Source: Henckelia pumila (taxonomy: Eukaryota; Streptophyta; Magnoliopsida; Lamiales; Gesneriaceae). Taken from it: 64,000 nt of DNA. Position 1 is the stretch's first letter; each line of letters begins with the position of its first letter. The position numbers were made by a program, and so were the translations under genes. The DNA lies in NCBI RefSeq assembly GCF_033568475.1, contig NC_133120.1:166811991-166875990 (forward strand). Reading direction: 5' to 3'. Below, piece after piece: positions 22,301 through 34,457 of the stretch. The notes below the pieces were generated by a model, which saw only the letters and a program-made list of their open reading frames with translations, searched no databases and had not been told where the DNA came from.

Positions 22301-22605
22301 TCATGGATTTGTATGGTGATACGACATTATCCTAATTTTCACCATCTCCCTTCTATCCCTTATCTAGAAAAAATAACCTCGCTGACAAGGCATTAGATAA
22401 CAGTCTATTTTTCAGTTCCTGAGTTTGATTTTTATGTGGAAACATTAGGTTTTCTGCTTTGGTTTAGAATGTTCAGTATATCTAACTATTGAAAAAGGTA
22501 CCAGAAAGATTCATCAAATATTGAAAAGATGAGCTGTGTGGAATCTTTCAGATCACACACACAAATACACATAGAATTGATTTTATTGGCACCCCGGGTA
22601 TATAT
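19351..22605. other. Intergenic region between MATE and PYRD (upstream of MATE)
   Basis: No gene recognised. It should hold the MATE promoter. A CA/GC-rich tract (ACGCACGCACACACACACAC, about 20164-20186) is the only clear repeat. The frame at 22019-22285 (minus) has no domain or splice support. Confidence 0.45.
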
Positions 22606-22750
22606 ACGTGAGCACCCATGAAATGACGTCCGTTGTCGGACGTACCTTATAGGTGCTCACATAGATGTGTCCACCTAGGGTGGTCATAAGGTCAATCCTT
22701 TGTGTGTGTGATCCAAAAGTTATTGGAAGCCATTTCATGGGTGCTCACGT
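22606..22750. repeat. Perfect 20-bp inverted repeat around a 105-bp centre
   Basis: ACGTGAGCACCCATGAAATG (22606-22625) faces its exact reverse complement at 22731-22750. Inside, ACGTCCG-TTGT-CGGACGT makes a second small hairpin near 22626-22643, and GTGCTCAC occurs again. It could be a MITE or the remains of a small inverted duplication. Confidence 0.75.
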
Positions 22751-23739
22751 GGGTGTACATAATCTATTTCACTTCAACCGATGTTCACATAGGTGTCCCG
22801 TGCTCACAGTGAATTTTCACTGTCAAAATGCTATCTGAAATATGGGATTTGTATGATACATTGAGGAACATTCGCATATGATTTTTTAAGGTGGGAAGTC
22901 AAGTCATAATCATGTGAGTTAGTTACCAATCAACTCCATGAATAATGGGTATCGATCAAATTTCATCAACCACGTGGCTTAAATATCTTGAGATTAATTA
23001 AGAAATTGGACCACATTTTCCTTGCTTTAATGATTCTATTCTTGTGAAATGACCTAAGCTAGGAGGTGGAACTAACCAATTACTTGTGGTCGACTCATAT
23101 ATTGAATCTTCTAAAAGTCGTAAATTTATCAAGTCCCAATTTCATTAAGTTCTATGTACTTCGTCAAAATTCAAGTAATCGAACCTAAAAATCTTCACTG
23201 TGGCGATTGGTCACATTTCTTTTCGATAAAGGGATATGATATTGTAGCTATTTAGTATAATGGCATCTGCGACAAAATAAATTGAAAAAACGAGTTTCAT
23301 GTTTATTATTTACAATTTGGGGTTTTGTTGCTAAATCTGCCAATTTCAATTTAAGGAAAAAACATAGGAGCCCGGCAGCCCATTAATGTTTGTACGATGA
23401 AACTTGAAAGTACCCATGCATGTGCTTATCCGATGAAGATGGAATCTGTCTAAAACATGGGGTGGTGAGTTCTTGAAGAAATCATAGTTTCCAAAATTCT
23501 TTCAAGCTGAAAATCTATAGAAAACCAATGCTATCCCGAGATGAACGATCGTTCGTGCTTTTGACACTTGGTTACACATTAAACAATCGCCTCTCAAGCC
23601 AAAACTGGACGAAGATACAGTAGTGAGATAAATCGATCGTTCTGCGCTTAAAAACTATATAGCAAAATTCTTGGAGCAAGGGGACGAATACACGAACCGG
23701 TATGTAAACTGTGTAAAAATGGGCAGAAGAGTTTTGAGG
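22751..23739. other. Intergenic region downstream of PYRD
   Basis: No gene recognised. The 3' UTR and polyadenylation signals of PYRD should lie just left of 23740 but no specific signal was assigned. Confidence 0.4.
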
Positions 23740-26700
23740 CTATCTGTAGTCCGCTCCAACTGCTTCATAGATAGACTTGTAGCCATCTCTTTCTAAGCAT
23801 TGGGCTAATTCAGCCTACAAAACAAAAAAAGGGGGGAAAATAAAAATCGATTGCCACAATTCGACATTCATACAGGATTGCTTCAGATTCAAAGTGCATA
23901 TTATTAAGTGAGTACCTTGATCTTAGGTATAAGGGCAGGACCTCCGTAGGCAAATGCGGTATACAGCTGAACAAGAGTGGCTCCAGCTCTTATTTTCTTG
24001 TATGCATCCTCACCACTGAAAACTTTCTTGGTGTAAGTTGGCACCATTTAGGATCACAAATTATTTTAAAAAAATGATCTTACCTGCAGATGCCTCCGCA
24101 GCCAATCAAAGGAATCTTTCCCTATATTGCAAATGGCGAAATTGTATTTGTTATAACTACTGTACAAACGCCTAAATAAGTATCTTAAGTTAAATATATG
24201 GATAAGCAAATGACTTAAGAAGATGGGGCTATAGGTAAGTGAAAAATGATAACAGATTCAGTAGCAAGAAAGTTCTCATTGACCAGGAAATAAGGACTGA
24301 ATAATTTTTCTATCTGATTTGCAAATACTAGAACAAGTACAATAAACTGATTTCCTCTTTTCTCCCCGAAAAATGTCTGCCAGAAGGCAGGTGAAAGAAG
24401 AAGAAAACTAATCAGAATTAAGTGATCAAACATTGTGAACTTGATGATTACCTTGGTAAGAATATACATTTCTTTGAGAATACTGTTAGATAAATCAAAG
24501 AGTGGCTTCCCACTCAAGCCACCAGTTTCTTGGGAAACAGGATTGTTGGTGATAGTGTTGGGTCTTTGGATGGTGGTGTTTGATATGATCTGCAAGCAAC
24601 AAATAAACAAACCAGTCAAGAATTCTGAAGTGTCACAACCTTGCAACAAAAATAAGTGGATTTGGAATTAGGATTAGTCTGCTATTCGTCATACATCCAA
24701 CTCATTAGGCAAAATACAAAAAAGAATAATTGCAAGAAAACAAAGCGTGCCTCGATTCTCAATTTTGGATGGATGGAACTTTAAGAAGGGATGACTATTC
24801 AAAAATATGTTGTTATAGATATATCATTTTGATGCAGACAATACTAATTGTTGAAAAAAAGTAAAAGATATCATAGCAAGAGAAAACATACCAATCCATC
24901 TACTCGAAGAGCAAGTGCAACCTACATAGATAGAGGACATACATTTAGAGACCATCACTCAATATTGATGCACTTAAAAACATAACAAGTGCATACCCGT
25001 GCAATATCTTCAAGATCTTGTTTTGACAAATCTGGAGCAATTTTTACAAGCAATGGTGGTGGCCCTTCCTCACCCCATTGCATTTCATCACGAGCCCCCT
25101 GCACCTGGTAAAATATACATTGAAACAAAATCTCAATCCATCTATGGCTATATTTTCCCCAAAGTAAATCAGGAAATAGATTGACCAATACGATTGAAAT
25201 AAAAGAAAGATCATACCTTCTTAACAAGATCTTTCAGTTGCTTCCTCCCCTGAAGTTGTCGCAACCCGGGAGTATTTGGGGACGATATATTAATGACCTA
25301 CAGAATAATGTCTAAGCATTAAAAGATCTGCATATTGCTACAACAATAATATGTAAAGGTGAATTATTCCTTAACTTGCAGAAATGTATACATGCCACTT
25401 TGGTATTTCTTGACGGATTTGAAAGTTCGTTTGTTGTTCATAGAATCGAAGAATTTCACCTCGTAACTTCTACGATCTTTTTTACAAATTTGAGATTTAT
25501 CACATAGAATACAAGTAGGATGATCGAAGTAGAGGAGTGCATCTGGTATTTTGATCTTAAGGTACCCATGAGCTCAGAGAAAGTTTTACAAGATATCGGA
25601 TAGGTCTGCTATGTAATATGAATCCGAATGTTGGCGATAAAGCCAGAACATGAACAAAAAATTATAGTCTTAGAGATGAGGATGCTGGGATGGATGTGCA
25701 AACATACAATAATTGATAGACTAGTATACTAGAGAAAAAGATGAGGCTGCGCCTTTCAAAGAAAAATTGAGGGAGACACACATGAGATAGTATGGACATG
25801 TAGAAAGACGACAAATAGAGGCTCCAACCAGGAGATGCGAGACCGTGATTTTTACCAATATTAATAGACGTAGAGGGAGACCAAAAAACACTTGGACAAT
25901 AATGATTAAGCATGATATGCATTATCTAAATATAGATGATGCTATAATAGTAGATAGAGCACAATGGCGTAGGACTATCTATATAGCTGATGCCACATAA
26001 AGGCTCGTGTGATGATGTTGTAGCTTCGTCGGATCAAAGAGTGAACACTACTAAAACAGTTGATAGAACTATTACAAAGTTCAAATTTGCCATAGGCTAT
26101 ATCCGGGTCATTAATTCAACATATGCATAATGAAATAGGAAAAACTGTGATGTGACACATAATGAGCAGATAACCAGAGATAAACAAATTATATACCAAA
26201 TAATCAGCATATTGTGATAATGTATGAACTCCTTGGACATAATCAGAAGCAGCATCTTCACTGGTCTTATTCTTTCCAAGATTAACCCCAAGAATTCCTG
26301 GACCAGCTTTCCCTCCATGTACATCTTCATCTCTAACAGGAGATGCAGTGCTTGATGTCTCCAACTTTCTTTTACCATGCTGTGCACCCAACCGTTTTGC
26401 AACAGCAACAATTCCTTCACTATTAAAGCCACACCTGTTAATAATAGCCCTGCTTAAAAATAAAAAGACAAACTTAGAACCACATAGAAAAAAGTACGGC
26501 CAATGGTTATTCAAGACTGACAGAACAAAGAAAATATAAGATGTTACCCTTCCTTTGGCAATCTGAATATTCGAGGCTTCGGATTCCCTTCCTGTGGAAC
26601 TGGAGTGACCGATCCAACCTCCACAAACCCAAAGCCTAATCCAAGTAAACCTTCAACAGCCTCAGCATTTTTGTCAAAACCAGCAGAAAGGCCAACCGGA

Positions 26701-28985
26701 TTGGAGAACCTCCTACCCCAAACTTCAAGTTCCAAAATTGATGGATCTGGCCTCTTCTCTATTGGAACCCATCCACGAGCAGCAGCAGAGACTGCCAGTC
26801 GGTGAGCAAACTCCGGATCCATAAATGCAAAAAATGGATTGACTAGTTTTGTTGCCGAGAATAGCCAGCCACTGCATGATTCAAGACACGTAAGATAAAC
26901 TACTCTCGACTATAGTCATAGGTGTAGCATATATTTGAGCTTTGAAACATCAAATGAAAGCCGTTTTACTCCAAAAACCAAGAGTAGGGGGAGATTGAGC
27001 GTAAATAAGATCAGAGCTAAAAAGTAACCTGATGCATAATCCTAAACTATTGCAAAAAGTAAATCTATATTCAAACTAAACCATTCATTAACGAAAGTTT
27101 ATTATACCTAAATTCAAGCCACAGGCCCACAAATAGTACATTTATGAGCTGAATTTCCTGTTGCCATGTCAACTAGAAAAAGAGTGAACAGATACGATCT
27201 CAAGTTTGATGCAAATCTCATAAACAATGTGAAAGCTTCAAGAAGAATATCATACAAGTTCAAGAATTATTTTTAGACTCATTTAAAAAGCCCAGAAATT
27301 TCTGAGCAACAATAGAATCTTCGACCATTGTTACTACATGGAAAACTTTCATCTCTTTAATATCATAAACAAGAAGTAGCAGAAGGGCAGAGGCAAGGCC
27401 TTTGGTATCCCTTCAAGTGATGTTTTGGGGCCTGGCTGTTACTAGCCAATTGACTTTTTACCAAGTTTTACTTTGTTCACAGTTCTCAACCTTGGGATTG
27501 AATAATATTTCCGTGACAATACTATGCAGGGAGTATTTGGGTCACATCAATCCAACTCGAAGATATCTCCAGATCTTTCAAAACTTATAGTTAGGTACCT
27601 CAAAATAAGATGATGAAACAAATTCAAAAATAATCTTGGAGGTTGCCGTTCGGTGGGTTGCCCTTGGATCTGTTAGCAAATAGTTGAATAGATTGCACCA
27701 ATTCGTCAAGACAGATAAGAACTCATATAAAACCTTTGTCATGTGTTTAATTATAAAGTCAACAACTTGTACATGGTTCAGAAGATGAATAGTGTCACGC
27801 CTTTCAACCACGGTGTTCCACGGAACACAATGGCAGCTGGTACCATTTTTCCAACGATATCTCGCCTTACAGTGACCAAGTTTTCCTTATTATCTACATG
27901 GGCATTGATGAACCAAATTCTAAGTGGCGTATGTTACCACTCATTTCTGGTGGTGCTACTCAACATAAACTTGAAGGACAAGTACCTCAAATAAAACAGT
28001 ATAAGGATAATTTAAGTTAGCCATATCATCCAAAATGTGGCATATGAGACTTAAACAGCTAGGGGGTTGGAAACATTTAAATTATCAATTCATTTTGAAC
28101 GCCAGAAACAATCGTGAAACATGCATCTTCCACAAAAGTCAATCACGATACCAGAAAGTTGCTTCATCCACAGTACTCGCATACGCGAATCCACCTATCA
28201 GCAAACCTATAGTAGCTCCAGTAAATAACCTACCCTGCAGTTCATGTGCAACAATATTAGCATGTATGAGCCAAAAGAACATGATCAATGTAACCACGGT
28301 CAGAATCAAGCAATGAAAGATCCTACTTGAAATTCCAAGCGTTAAACCAGAACATGAAAATGTTCCATATTCGATCAAAGGGGCAAGCTTTAAAAAAAAT
28401 AGAACATTTACTGAAGTCATAAAGTTCATTTAATCTAAAAAGCCTATAAGAAAAGGCGCTACTGACCCCTTTCCCTCGTGCAAACCAACTGCAAGAGGTA
28501 TTAGGCATTAAACATGCTAGTACGCCATCGTATGCAAATAGACCTAAACACCAAAAACATTACTAAATTATTCTTTCCGTCTCAAGCAAAAGGGAACCTC
28601 ATACCAGTAGCTTCTGAAAGTTTCACATTTCAAAGTTCAAAATAATATTACAGCTACACACGTTACAAGCTAAGCTAAAGAAACTTCTCATCATGAGATA
28701 AAACGAACTCATTTTACGTCATTCTACACACGGGCTTTTCAAATTTCATCAAACGATCACATTTGCAGAAAAAAAAGAGACTACATTAACACGTAACAAG
28801 GATGGGAAAAAAGATACCTTTTTGGAGAAATGGGGAACCTTTTTTGGTATTGGAGGCGGCGAAGGCTGAGCTCCCGCTGAAGACGCAGTGCAAAAATGCT
28901 GCCGGGGATGATATTTGTTCCCATCAAATTTAATCTTTGCACGCAGAGAGTCTCTCATGAATTTTAAAGCAACCCTTATCGCCAT
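23740..28985 (-). CDS. PYRD: Dihydroorotate dehydrogenase (quinone), mitochondrial, class 2
   Basis: Oxidises dihydroorotate to orotate, step four of pyrimidine synthesis, passing electrons through FMN to ubiquinone at the mitochondrial inner membrane. Eleven exons (minus): 28985-28818, 28234-28152, 26871-26548, 26449-26197, 25297-25217, 25104-24997, 24921-24892, 24589-24452, 24121-24084, 24015-23916, 23814-23740. All joins have GT-AG borders and keep frame; 465 aa. Residues 1-56 form a basic, Ser-rich targeting region, and 57-76 a membrane helix ([16 protein letters not shown]). Then [11 protein letters not shown] (144-154), [17 protein letters not shown], the [10 protein letters not shown] block, [12 protein letters not shown] (278-289, with the class 2 catalytic Ser), SNTT (352-355) and the FMN phosphate region GGLSGKPL and GCGGICSGEDA. 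Length matches plant PYRD. No defects were seen. Intron 4 holds an RTE-type LINE relic; introns 1 and 2 are 583 bp and 1280 bp. Confidence 0.97.
25640..26000 (+). pseudogene. RTE-type LINE C-terminal fragment in PYRD intron 4
   Basis: On the plus strand, opposite to the host gene, 25791-26000 reads [19 protein letters not shown], then [18 protein letters not shown] and [14 protein letters not shown] before a TAA. Just upstream, in other frames, is [13 protein letters not shown]. These are the end blocks of RTE-clade LINE reverse transcriptases. Frameshifts break the upstream part. It lies within the 899-bp intron 4 and should be spliced out. Confidence 0.8.
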
Positions 28986-29057
28986 TACTTCCCAAAAGAA
29001 GGGAAAATTGTTGTAATAACTTATTGAAGCGCCGACTCTTCTCTGTATGTATTTCAA

Positions 29058-29388
29058 AGTGGGAGAGATTCGCAGAAAGAAATAGGGAAATTCAAGGACT
29101 GCGTTTCTTTTTCTCCAGGGTTCTGTTTATGCTCATTGCTTTGCCAAATTCCTTTTTTATTTTTGTTTTCCTTTCCTTTTCTTTTAAAGCCCAATATTTG
29201 AATTTCACTTATTTTTGTTTGAATATTGTATAAAAATAATGAAAGTTTTTTTTATAGCAAGAATAATTAAAGTTATAGGCCATTACAAATCACCTTTGAA
29301 TTTAAGTATTATTACGCACTACTTTTAAAATTATGACTATTTTATAATTTCAAAGATAATATGTAATCATTTGTAACTTTTAATTTAC
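29058..29388. other. PYRD upstream region
   Basis: The PYRD promoter is expected from 28986 rightward. I see no recognisable promoter element that I would rely on. A pyrimidine-rich run is near 29100-29190. Confidence 0.35.
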
Positions 29389-29580
29389 ACTAGTACTCTG
29401 ATGTACGCAACTTGCGTGCTTGTATAACTCATTTTTTTTAACTAAAAGAAAAAAAAATAAAAATAAATAGTGAAATAACAAAATACAAAAAATGACATTT
29501 TCATATATAAATATCTACCAAAAGAATATATTATTTCTGTAATTAAAGAGCTATCAAAAGAATATCAAATTAATTTATGG
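29389..29580 (-). mobile_element. Helitron-like 3' end (minus orientation)
   Basis: On the minus strand the sequence ends with CTAGT (complement of 29389-29393), preceded by a hairpin-forming GCACGCAAGTTGCGT. The A-rich interior resembles the fragment at 5572-5825. The 5' end was not found. Confidence 0.45.
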
Positions 29581-29616
29581 TAAATTTGACATTGTGATGA
29601 CGGACCATTACATTAA

Positions 29617-29709
29617 GGTAATGTTTGCAATATATAATAATAAGTTATTATGGATTTTTTTTAACAAATTTTTCATAATCACTTATTTTTAGAGATTGCA
29701 AACACTATC
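29617..29709. repeat. Tourist-like MITE, copy 2
   Basis: 93 bp from GGTAATGTTTGCAA to GCAAACACTATC, flanked by TAA at 29614-29616 and 29710-29712. It shares ends and the CACTTATTTTTAGAGATT block with copy 1 at 338. Confidence 0.7.
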
Positions 29710-29842
29710 TAAAAGGTCTCGAGTTTAATAATATAGTTTATATATAACATAACTCTATTTGTTACATTTTTTTTTTTGTTTTCTCGTATACCTAAGGTTT
29801 TTTAATAGTAAGAAGGATTCCATTAATAATAAGTCAAATTAG

Positions 29843-30051
29843 AGTTGTCAAAATGGATTGAATTCGTCAGATCGATCCGTTTGGACCGGTCAAATAGTGG
29901 GTTGTTATAGGTTGTGGGTCAAAATTCATCTCGGCCCATTTAATATAACTAAAAAAATGGCTAGAGCAGTTGGGTTGGCCCATCTCGCCGTGTCAAATAA
30001 CCGATTGAGGTGTTACGAGTCGACCTACCCTGTCGACCCGTTATGACAACT
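29843..30051. repeat. TIR element with AGTTGTCAAAATGG ends, copy 1
   Basis: AGTTGTCAAAATGG at the left faces a near reverse complement ending TTATGACAACT. The interior has GGGTCGAC-type GC-rich words. A related element is at 33376-33632. It is probably a non-autonomous hAT-type element; no clear 8-bp duplication was found. Confidence 0.5.
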
Positions 30052-31636
30052 TTAAGCTAACTACATATGTATAATATACACAATATAATTGCTCAATTAT
30101 AATCGACAGACTACCTATATTCTAAAGTTTTGTGGATTACGAAATGTGAGACTCTATTAGCAAAACATGAGAGCTATCAGATGGCCTGGCCCGCTTCGTC
30201 CCGTGGCCCATTTGGGTCAGCCTCCAAAAGGACCATAAGAACCCCGTCCCATCCAGCCGCGGGTTGCTGGTTGGTCCACCAAATTTTTTTTAAAAATAAA
30301 AATAATAAAAAATCTAAAAAAACAACAGTAGTATTTGGAATTTGGGATTCAGTCCTCAATATGAGTTATGAGTTAAGATTCAGTTCCTATGTCAGAAAAT
30401 TTTATTTGAACTCCTTGGTCCCACATTTCTTTTCATGGATGAAAAATGATACAAAAATTTAAATATATGGTATTAATATATGATATTTGAGTACTAACAG
30501 TTTCAGATCTGGTACAAAAATTAAGATTTTGAGTATAACATTAGAACAACTTTATTAATATTAAAAGCTTATTGTACATACATATTTATATACAAAATAT
30601 TTATATTGAAACACTCGTTCATTATTAATCAATACATACATTAGTATTTTGGGAATCACGAAAATTAAAAATTTGCGTGCATTAATTTAAGAAATTTGAG
30701 TACAAAAATATTTAATTTACGAATTGATTTATATATTTATGACATCAATTGTCTCAAATAGAGTACATAATCATGATTTATATTTTTATTTTTAGAGAGA
30801 TAAAATATAACATAAAAATTTTTATACCAAGAAAACCTATTTTTATACCAGATCTGAAATAGGCAATACTGAAATTTCATATATTTGTATATGATTTTGA
30901 ATTTTTTATACTTATTTTTCACTTTGAAAATGATTTGTGGGCCCAGAGAATACAAACAAACTTTTCATAAATTTGAAAGTGCAGAAAAAAATAAAATTCT
31001 GACAGGAAATGAATCCTAATCAAACATATGATATGTATATTTTTTACCAATTAACTCTTAATATATAGTATAGATATTTAGAAACAAAAAGTACTATCAC
31101 AAATTAAAATCTATTAATTTATATTCAACTAATAACAAAATAAAAAAATATAATTACATATTTAAATTTTAAACTCATCATTATAAAATAAAATTATTTC
31201 AAAACTAAAATATTATGAGCTAAAATTAAGGATTAAGGTATACATTATTAAATAAATAAATAATATGTATATGTACACACGGGCACGCGCGCGCATACAC
31301 ACACATATATATATATACAGTTTTGATCTCCGCACCATTTTGATCCCCGTGCCTAAAACAACTCCGGTTGTCTTGAAATTTTCAAGGTAGGATCATCTCA
31401 AAAATGCGAATCCAACGATGTATCATATGATACAAATTTCAATTTCGGTGATGGAAATCGTGAAGATGACCAAAAATTTAAAAATAAAAAATTGAAAATT
31501 TCATGACCCCGAACCTGTATGCTTTGATGAAACACTCAGAATAAATTTCACCAAGTCAAAGTAACATTGATTCAAAGTACAGGCGCGCACACACTCAAAG
31601 TCTTGCAGACAAATTAAACAACATAAAATATAATGT
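30052..31636. other. Intergenic region between PYRD and epoxide hydrolase
   Basis: AT-rich with no gene recognised. A CACACGGGCACGCGCGCGCA and TA-rich microsatellite lies at 31272-31317. A stretch around 31320-31510 (GATCTCCGCACCATTTTGAT) looks like a dispersed repeat but has no clear ends here. Confidence 0.4.
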
Positions 31637-34457
31637 TTAGAACTGCTTAAGAAAAGTGTAAATGTGTTCATTGATCTCATCTGGTCTTTCTTGATTCACA
31701 AAGTGAGCAGCACCTTCTATCACCACAGTTTCCTGCAACAACGGCACATCGCTCTTGAACCCGCCTCCATGTATATAATCTTTAGTCCCTGGCATATGAT
31801 AGGCCAAGTCTAATTCCCCTACAATGAACTTTGCCGGCACATGTACTCGAGCCCCAGTCCATGGGGCATTCAGTTCCCAATTCCTGAATTTTTTAGTACC
31901 AAGCAAGATAAGTGCGCTAGCTAGACAATGTCACAATGCTCAATAGTCATACATCCATATATATGTCCAATGGTACAAAATCGGGGGACGGGTTATGGGA
32001 TGGGGTGAAGCCGTGAAGGTATACATACATGCCAATAGCGCGGTAGTAATTCACTCCTCCGGTGAATCCAGTCTGCTCGAATTTGCTTACGTAATAGAGC
32101 AACTCGTCTTCTGATAACCAGGGTGCTCTTTCAGTATTGTAGTCTAATCTTCTATCTTTTGGAAAAAGAAATGGACCTGGATTGCGGTATGAAAGGATAT
32201 ACTTGACAACTTCTTTAACCCCAACACTTGCAAACTCGGCTTCTATATCCCCAGCTTCCTGAAATATTTTGTTAAGCAATGCATATGTTATATAAGCCAC
32301 TCAATTCATAATGTAACATTTGGAAAACAGAATATTTCAGGCAATTTTGAAGGTTTTCTAGAGAAAAATAACTGCACTGGTCAAACCACATAAAGATTTC
32401 CACCAAAGAGAATTACGCCTTTTCATTGAAAAATTGTCTTGAAACCAAAAAGTGAGTGGAACTCTGATACTCAATGCAAACGTGTCTCATTCAGTTGGGC
32501 CTCGAATGCATTTGTATTTAAATTGGGCCTAAACACCTAGTGGGCCTCAGAAGCAGACTACCAGTTTATGGGTGATTAATATGGGTAACTGGATCACAGG
32601 GAAAATAGGTAGATTCCCATATAAGGCAGGAGTAAAGATTATCGGCTTCTAGAGGGAAAAAAAGAGAGAAGAAGGTGTCTTTCAAACCAACTAGCACGTC
32701 ACAGAGGCTCAACGTGCATGAAGATCAAGCAGAAGAGATACAAGACTCAAAAACACAGAGAAGAGAGGAGGAAAAGAATAGAGGGAAGAAAATGCTTGAT
32801 TGTAGACTTTCTTGAGTAGTGTTTTGGATTTCCTTCTTGTACTGTACTTGAATTTCATCTTGGTTGATTAATAAATTCGATTGCGTTGTTCTCCCGTGGC
32901 TGTGGGTTTTCCAAGGCTGAACCACACATATTTGCGTCTTGATTATCTTAATTGCTTTGATGCTTGATTATGATTGAATGTGTATTGAATTGTGTTGGTG
33001 ATTGAGTGTTGCCTTCATGCTGTAAAGAAGAAAATTGATTTTGGTCTTTTCAGTGGTGAACAAACGGAAACAGAGTGGTGTTAGATTGATACCAAAATTG
33101 TGAAATCCCTTTAACACTCAAATTCGGGGACATGGGCCAATGATCTCTTGGCCAAGTGACTATGGTTATGGTGAGGCCTAAGACATGAAATCTTGATTTC
33201 AATTCTCACTTGTGTGGGTTGTGTAGTTAGATAGGAAATCCAGCATACCCCTTGTATCAAAATAAAATTCAAGGACATTGAGGCAAATAAGGGCAGTCGA
33301 TCGAACTGGTAGCTGGAGCAGGAAATCTTGATCTTTCTCTTTTCAGTCAATTTTAAAAATAGGATTTGAAATAGAAGTGTCAAAATGGGTTAGCGGGACG
33401 GATCGGCCCACTACTCGCCATAACCCACCATTAGGAGGGGCGACCTATTTTAGGTGGCGGTCTCGGGGTTGACCAATCTGACAGGCTTGGGTGTAATTTG
33501 GTGGGCTGTGGGTCGGTCCACCATTAGATGGGTCGGGCCGCCATTTGGTGGATTGAGAAATTACCAACCCAACCAACCTATTTTATATGACGAGACGAGG
33601 CAACTCGACGGACCTAACCCATTTGAAATGATTTGATTTCAATGTATTCTCCAACATGGCTGAAAAACTTTTATGATCCATGTAAACTTTATTAATATGG
33701 CCTTTGGCATTTACTTTAATCCTTTTATTTTCTCTTTCTTTATGGTATTCTTCGTTGATTTCAGGAAGTATGTTTTCAGCACTGAACTATAGAGTAACAA
33801 TTTTTAATTAGTTATTTCTTTTCTGTCGTTAATGCACGGACAAATCCTACAATAGTTACTCAACTTGTTCAATGAAATTTTCAAACTAATACAGAGCAAA
33901 AGAAATATAATCAGAAGAATTAGTATTAGTGAGAAGGGATATGGTCAGAAAAAAAGTAAGATCATAAAATTTTGATATGATACCTGAAATCTGATAACAT
34001 AATGTTCATCGCCCATCACACGAAGCAACTCCAATAAATTAATCCGAGGATCCCTGGGAATATACGCGACGCTCAAGTTCACCAAAGCTTTGACCCTATC
34101 CGGCCGGTACAAGCACAGATGCCAGGCAATGTAAGCGCCCCAGTCATGCCCAACAACAAACACCTTCCCTTCATTCGGACCAATGGCATCCAGAAGCGAA
34201 ACCAAGTCTCCCACCAAATGGGGGATGGTGAACTTTGAAGGGTCATCGAGGGGTGCGCCGGTGGTATCCCCGTATCCCCTCATGTCCGGCGCCACCGCGC
34301 GGAAGCCACGCGCAGCCATGTACAGCATCTGGTGGCGCCACGAGTACCATAGCTCGGGGAAACCGTGCAAGAAAAGAACCAAAGGGCCTTCACCCAATTC
34401 AGCTACGTGCATGTTCAGGCCATTGATGGGGACTATCTTGTGCTCGATCTTCTCCAT
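31637..34457 (-). CDS. Soluble epoxide hydrolase, alpha/beta hydrolase fold
   Basis: Adds water to epoxides such as epoxy fatty acids, giving diols; plant forms act in cutin and defence metabolism, in cytosol or peroxisome. Exons (minus): 34457-33984, 32258-32029, 31883-31637; GT-AG joins keep frame (phases 0 and 2), giving 316 aa, the normal length. The start at 34457 (MEKIEHKIVPINGLNMHVAE) is the usual N-terminus; there is no ATG further up in frame nearby. Visible: oxyanion motif HGFPE (31-35), nucleophile Asp105 in GHDWGA, lid Tyr near 153 and 229-230 (NYYRA), acid Asp260 in VGELDLAY, and base His295 in GAAHFVNQE. All catalytic residues are present. No peroxisomal SKL-type end is seen (ends LKQF). 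The 1.7-kb intron 1 contains an LTR-like piece and a TIR element. Confidence 0.96.
32466..33110 (+). mobile_element. Ty1/copia LTR-like sequence in epoxide hydrolase intron 1
   Basis: The stretch has a TATA-like CCATATAAGGCAGG (about 32617), and then TTCTCCCGTGGCTGTGGGTT and GGCTGAACCACACATATTTG near 32889-32935, a motif pair typical of the end of copia LTRs. Exact borders and duplication were not found, so limits are approximate. It is antisense to the host gene. Confidence 0.5.
33376..33632. repeat. TIR element with AGTGTCAAAATGGGTTAG ends, copy 2 (in intron)
   Basis: Starts AGTGTCAAAATGGGTTAG and ends CTAACCCATTTGAAAT, near inverted repeats. Interior words such as GGTGGGCTGTGGGTCGG resemble copy 1 at 29843. 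It lies in intron 1 of the epoxide hydrolase gene. Confidence 0.5.

Noticed and set aside
24215-24649. 144-codon minus-strand frame
   Set aside because: It is PYRD exon 8 read through into both introns; GT-AG borders give the real exon 24589-24452.
26116-26514. 132-codon minus-strand frame
   Set aside because: It is PYRD exon 4 (26449-26197) with intron read-through at both ends.
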